From positions 1 through 64,000 of the forward strand of contig JAFGBR010000065.1 in assembly GCA_016933045.1 (NCBI GenBank): 64,000 bases of DNA, given 5' to 3'. This DNA comes from Marinilabiliaceae bacterium (GTDB taxonomy: Bacteria > Bacteroidota > Bacteroidia > Bacteroidales > Marinilabiliaceae). A program made the translations under genes and the position numbers. Below the pieces are notes generated by a model. It saw only the letters and a program-made list of their open reading frames with translations. It had not been told where the DNA came from and did not search any database. Position 1 is the stretch's first letter; the number at the start of each line of letters is the position of its first letter. Below, piece after piece: positions 63,163 through 64,000 of the stretch.

Positions 63163-63203
63163 CAAAACAAAAGCCATCTTATTCAGATGGCTTTTGTTTT
63201 GTT
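63161..63203. terminator. bidirectional terminator after nadD
   Basis: A perfect 19-bp stem, aacaaaacaaaagccatct and its complement, with a 5-base loop, between nadD and the converging DUF4914 gene. Confidence 0.92.
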
Positions 63204-63215
63204 AATGATTGTATT

Positions 63216-64000
63216 TTAGTATTTTTCTTTTGGAAAAACAGCTAAATAGTCTTCGTATGTTCCATTATTTAAGCATACCTGTATAATGTCACGACCAATA
63301 GGGTTTAACTCGTCTGTTAAAAATGTTTTAGCTTCTTTTTTAAAGAAATCGGTTAATATTTTTGCTCCAATATCATAGCCATCATCTCCTACTTCGGGTT
63401 GTTTGTATACTTTAAGGTAACGGCTTGGTATTTTTGCACTTTCAATAGTAAGGTAATTTAATTCTAAACCAAGTAGAGCACAACGGGCTGGTTGTGTTTG
63501 ATCTTCTCGTAGGTTTAAGTTTCCACGACGAGTAAGATATTCGCGCATTAGTAACTGTGGTTTAAATCCCACTTTCCATGCTCCAATGTGTTGATTCGGA
63601 GTTAGTGTGTAGCTTACCCGTGGTGTGTGAATTATTTGTTGAAGCAACATGTTTGCATGGTGTACTTTTTTCCCGGTTGCAAAAGGCCAGTATGAGCCAA
63701 CTCCTTCGCTTTCCATTGCATCACTTGTACTAACAATACTTGGGTTGGCATATCCTCGTGGCGCAACTAATCTCCACAACCAAGCTAATGCTGGTGGTAA
63801 AATATGAAATAGGCCAATAATACTGTAACTAGGTTTATCGGGCAAGAAAGGTGGTGTTCGTACTCCAAAACTACGTACATCAACTGAAACAGGCTTGTCT
63901 ATAACTCCGGGCATAATATCGCGAGGTATTATTACCCTAGGGTTTGGACATTTTTTGCCTGGAGCATCTTCAATATGATTCCAAATAAGTGCAGTACAAC
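63216..64000 (-). CDS. DUF4914 family protein, C-terminal part (runs past the window)
   Basis: At least 260 residues, open to the window edge on the minus strand. The Met at 63914 is internal: upstream codons continue the protein as ALIWNHIEDAPGKKCPNPRV and IIPRDIM. Recognisable family blocks are PVSVDVRSFGVRTPPFLPDK, IGLFHILPPALAWLWRLVAP, SEGVGSYWPFATGKKV and NQHIGAWKVGFKPQLLMREY. I recall these as DUF4914, a family of about 600 residues in anaerobic Bacteroidota and others with no established function. The carboxyl-terminal region (KEKY) ends 13 bases from the shared terminator. Confidence 0.75.
   Translation of the reverse strand, partial: CTALIWNHIEDAPGKKCPNPRVIIPRDIMPGVIDKPVSVDVRSFGVRTPPFLPDKPSYSIIGLFHILPPALAWLWRLVAPRGYANPSIVSTSDAMESEGVGSYWPFATGKKVHHANMLLQQIIHTPRVSYTLTPNQHIGAWKVGFKPQLLMREYLTRRGNLNLREDQTQPARCALLGLELNYLTIESAKIPSRYLKVYKQPEVGDDGYDIGAKILTDFFKKEAKTFLTDELNPIGRDIIQVCLNNGTYEDYLAVFPKEKY

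Noticed and set aside
1-64000. CRISPR arrays, prophage or integrative elements
   Set aside because: No regularly spaced repeats, integrase, phage structural genes or transposase frames were found; the only repeats are the two C-terminal cassettes and the short palindromes.

Overview
The window is AT-rich chromosomal DNA from a member of the Bacteroidota, most likely Bacteroidales/Marinilabiliales (inference). Supporting signs are TonB receptors with carboxypeptidase-D-like extensions, C-terminal sorting domains of the type IX secretion system (T9SS), two-component 'propeller' and LytS-like sensors, a GH95 fucosidase, DUF3078, DUF4139 and DUF4914 proteins, SemiSWEET, and promoter matches to the Bacteroidota TTG / TAnnTTTG pattern. 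No CRISPR array, integrase, phage module or intact insertion sequence was seen. One tRNA, tRNA-Gly(GCC), is present.

Layout. 1-1000: an eroded region with a protein fragment, an antitoxin and a ParE/RelE toxin gene broken by an internal stop. 1014-4392: a probable heavy-metal module of a Cys/His-rich secreted protein, a TonB receptor and a periplasmic protein with two HMA domains. 4662-14076: a pectin-related locus with a secreted PL1 pectate lyase, tagaturonate reductase (uxaB), a TonB receptor, a GH43 arabinanase gene with two ricin-type lectin domains that is interrupted by one in-frame TGA, and an AraC regulator. 14321-20767: a TetR-controlled RND efflux system (adaptor, pump, TolC-like channel) with matching 19-bp palindromes before tetR and before the adaptor. 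20931-23338: a tight three-gene cluster of an OMPLA-like outer-membrane phospholipase, a lipoprotein phosphoesterase and a predicted barrel protein. 23443-34568: SemiSWEET, an acyl-CoA synthetase/ACP/acyltransferase fusion, bacterioferritin, a GH95 lipoprotein, a 1,296-residue MG2/plug-like protein and NudC.

34580-41416: a LytS-type sensor kinase, a TonB receptor with a small membrane protein, and a DUF4139 (MuiA-like) protein carrying an inserted SusC-like segment. 41805-43990: two tandem secreted proteins with nearly identical 210-bp C-terminal cassettes, preceded by a possible small RNA. 44106-50838: a sugar nucleotidyltransferase, a peptidoglycan amidase and a mosaic M6 metalloprotease with a T9SS domain. 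50893-60945: tRNA-Gly, thiol peroxidase, a GNAT-like protein, a propeller sensor kinase, a DUF3078 barrel, a MATE transporter and a MerR-B12 regulator with the Wx9EH photosensory signature. 61114-63162: the housekeeping run yicC-gmk-nadD. 63216-64000: the C-terminal part of a DUF4914 protein that continues past the window.

The pectin enzymes fit one catabolic route: the secreted lyase cuts polygalacturonate, uptake follows, and UxaB acts on the released uronate. The arabinanase that would trim side chains appears inactivated. The most unusual observations are the interrupted GH43 gene, the OMPLA/phosphoesterase/barrel cluster, the MuiA-SusC chimera, the duplicated C-terminal cassette, the candidate B12 photoreceptor and the paired TetR operators.
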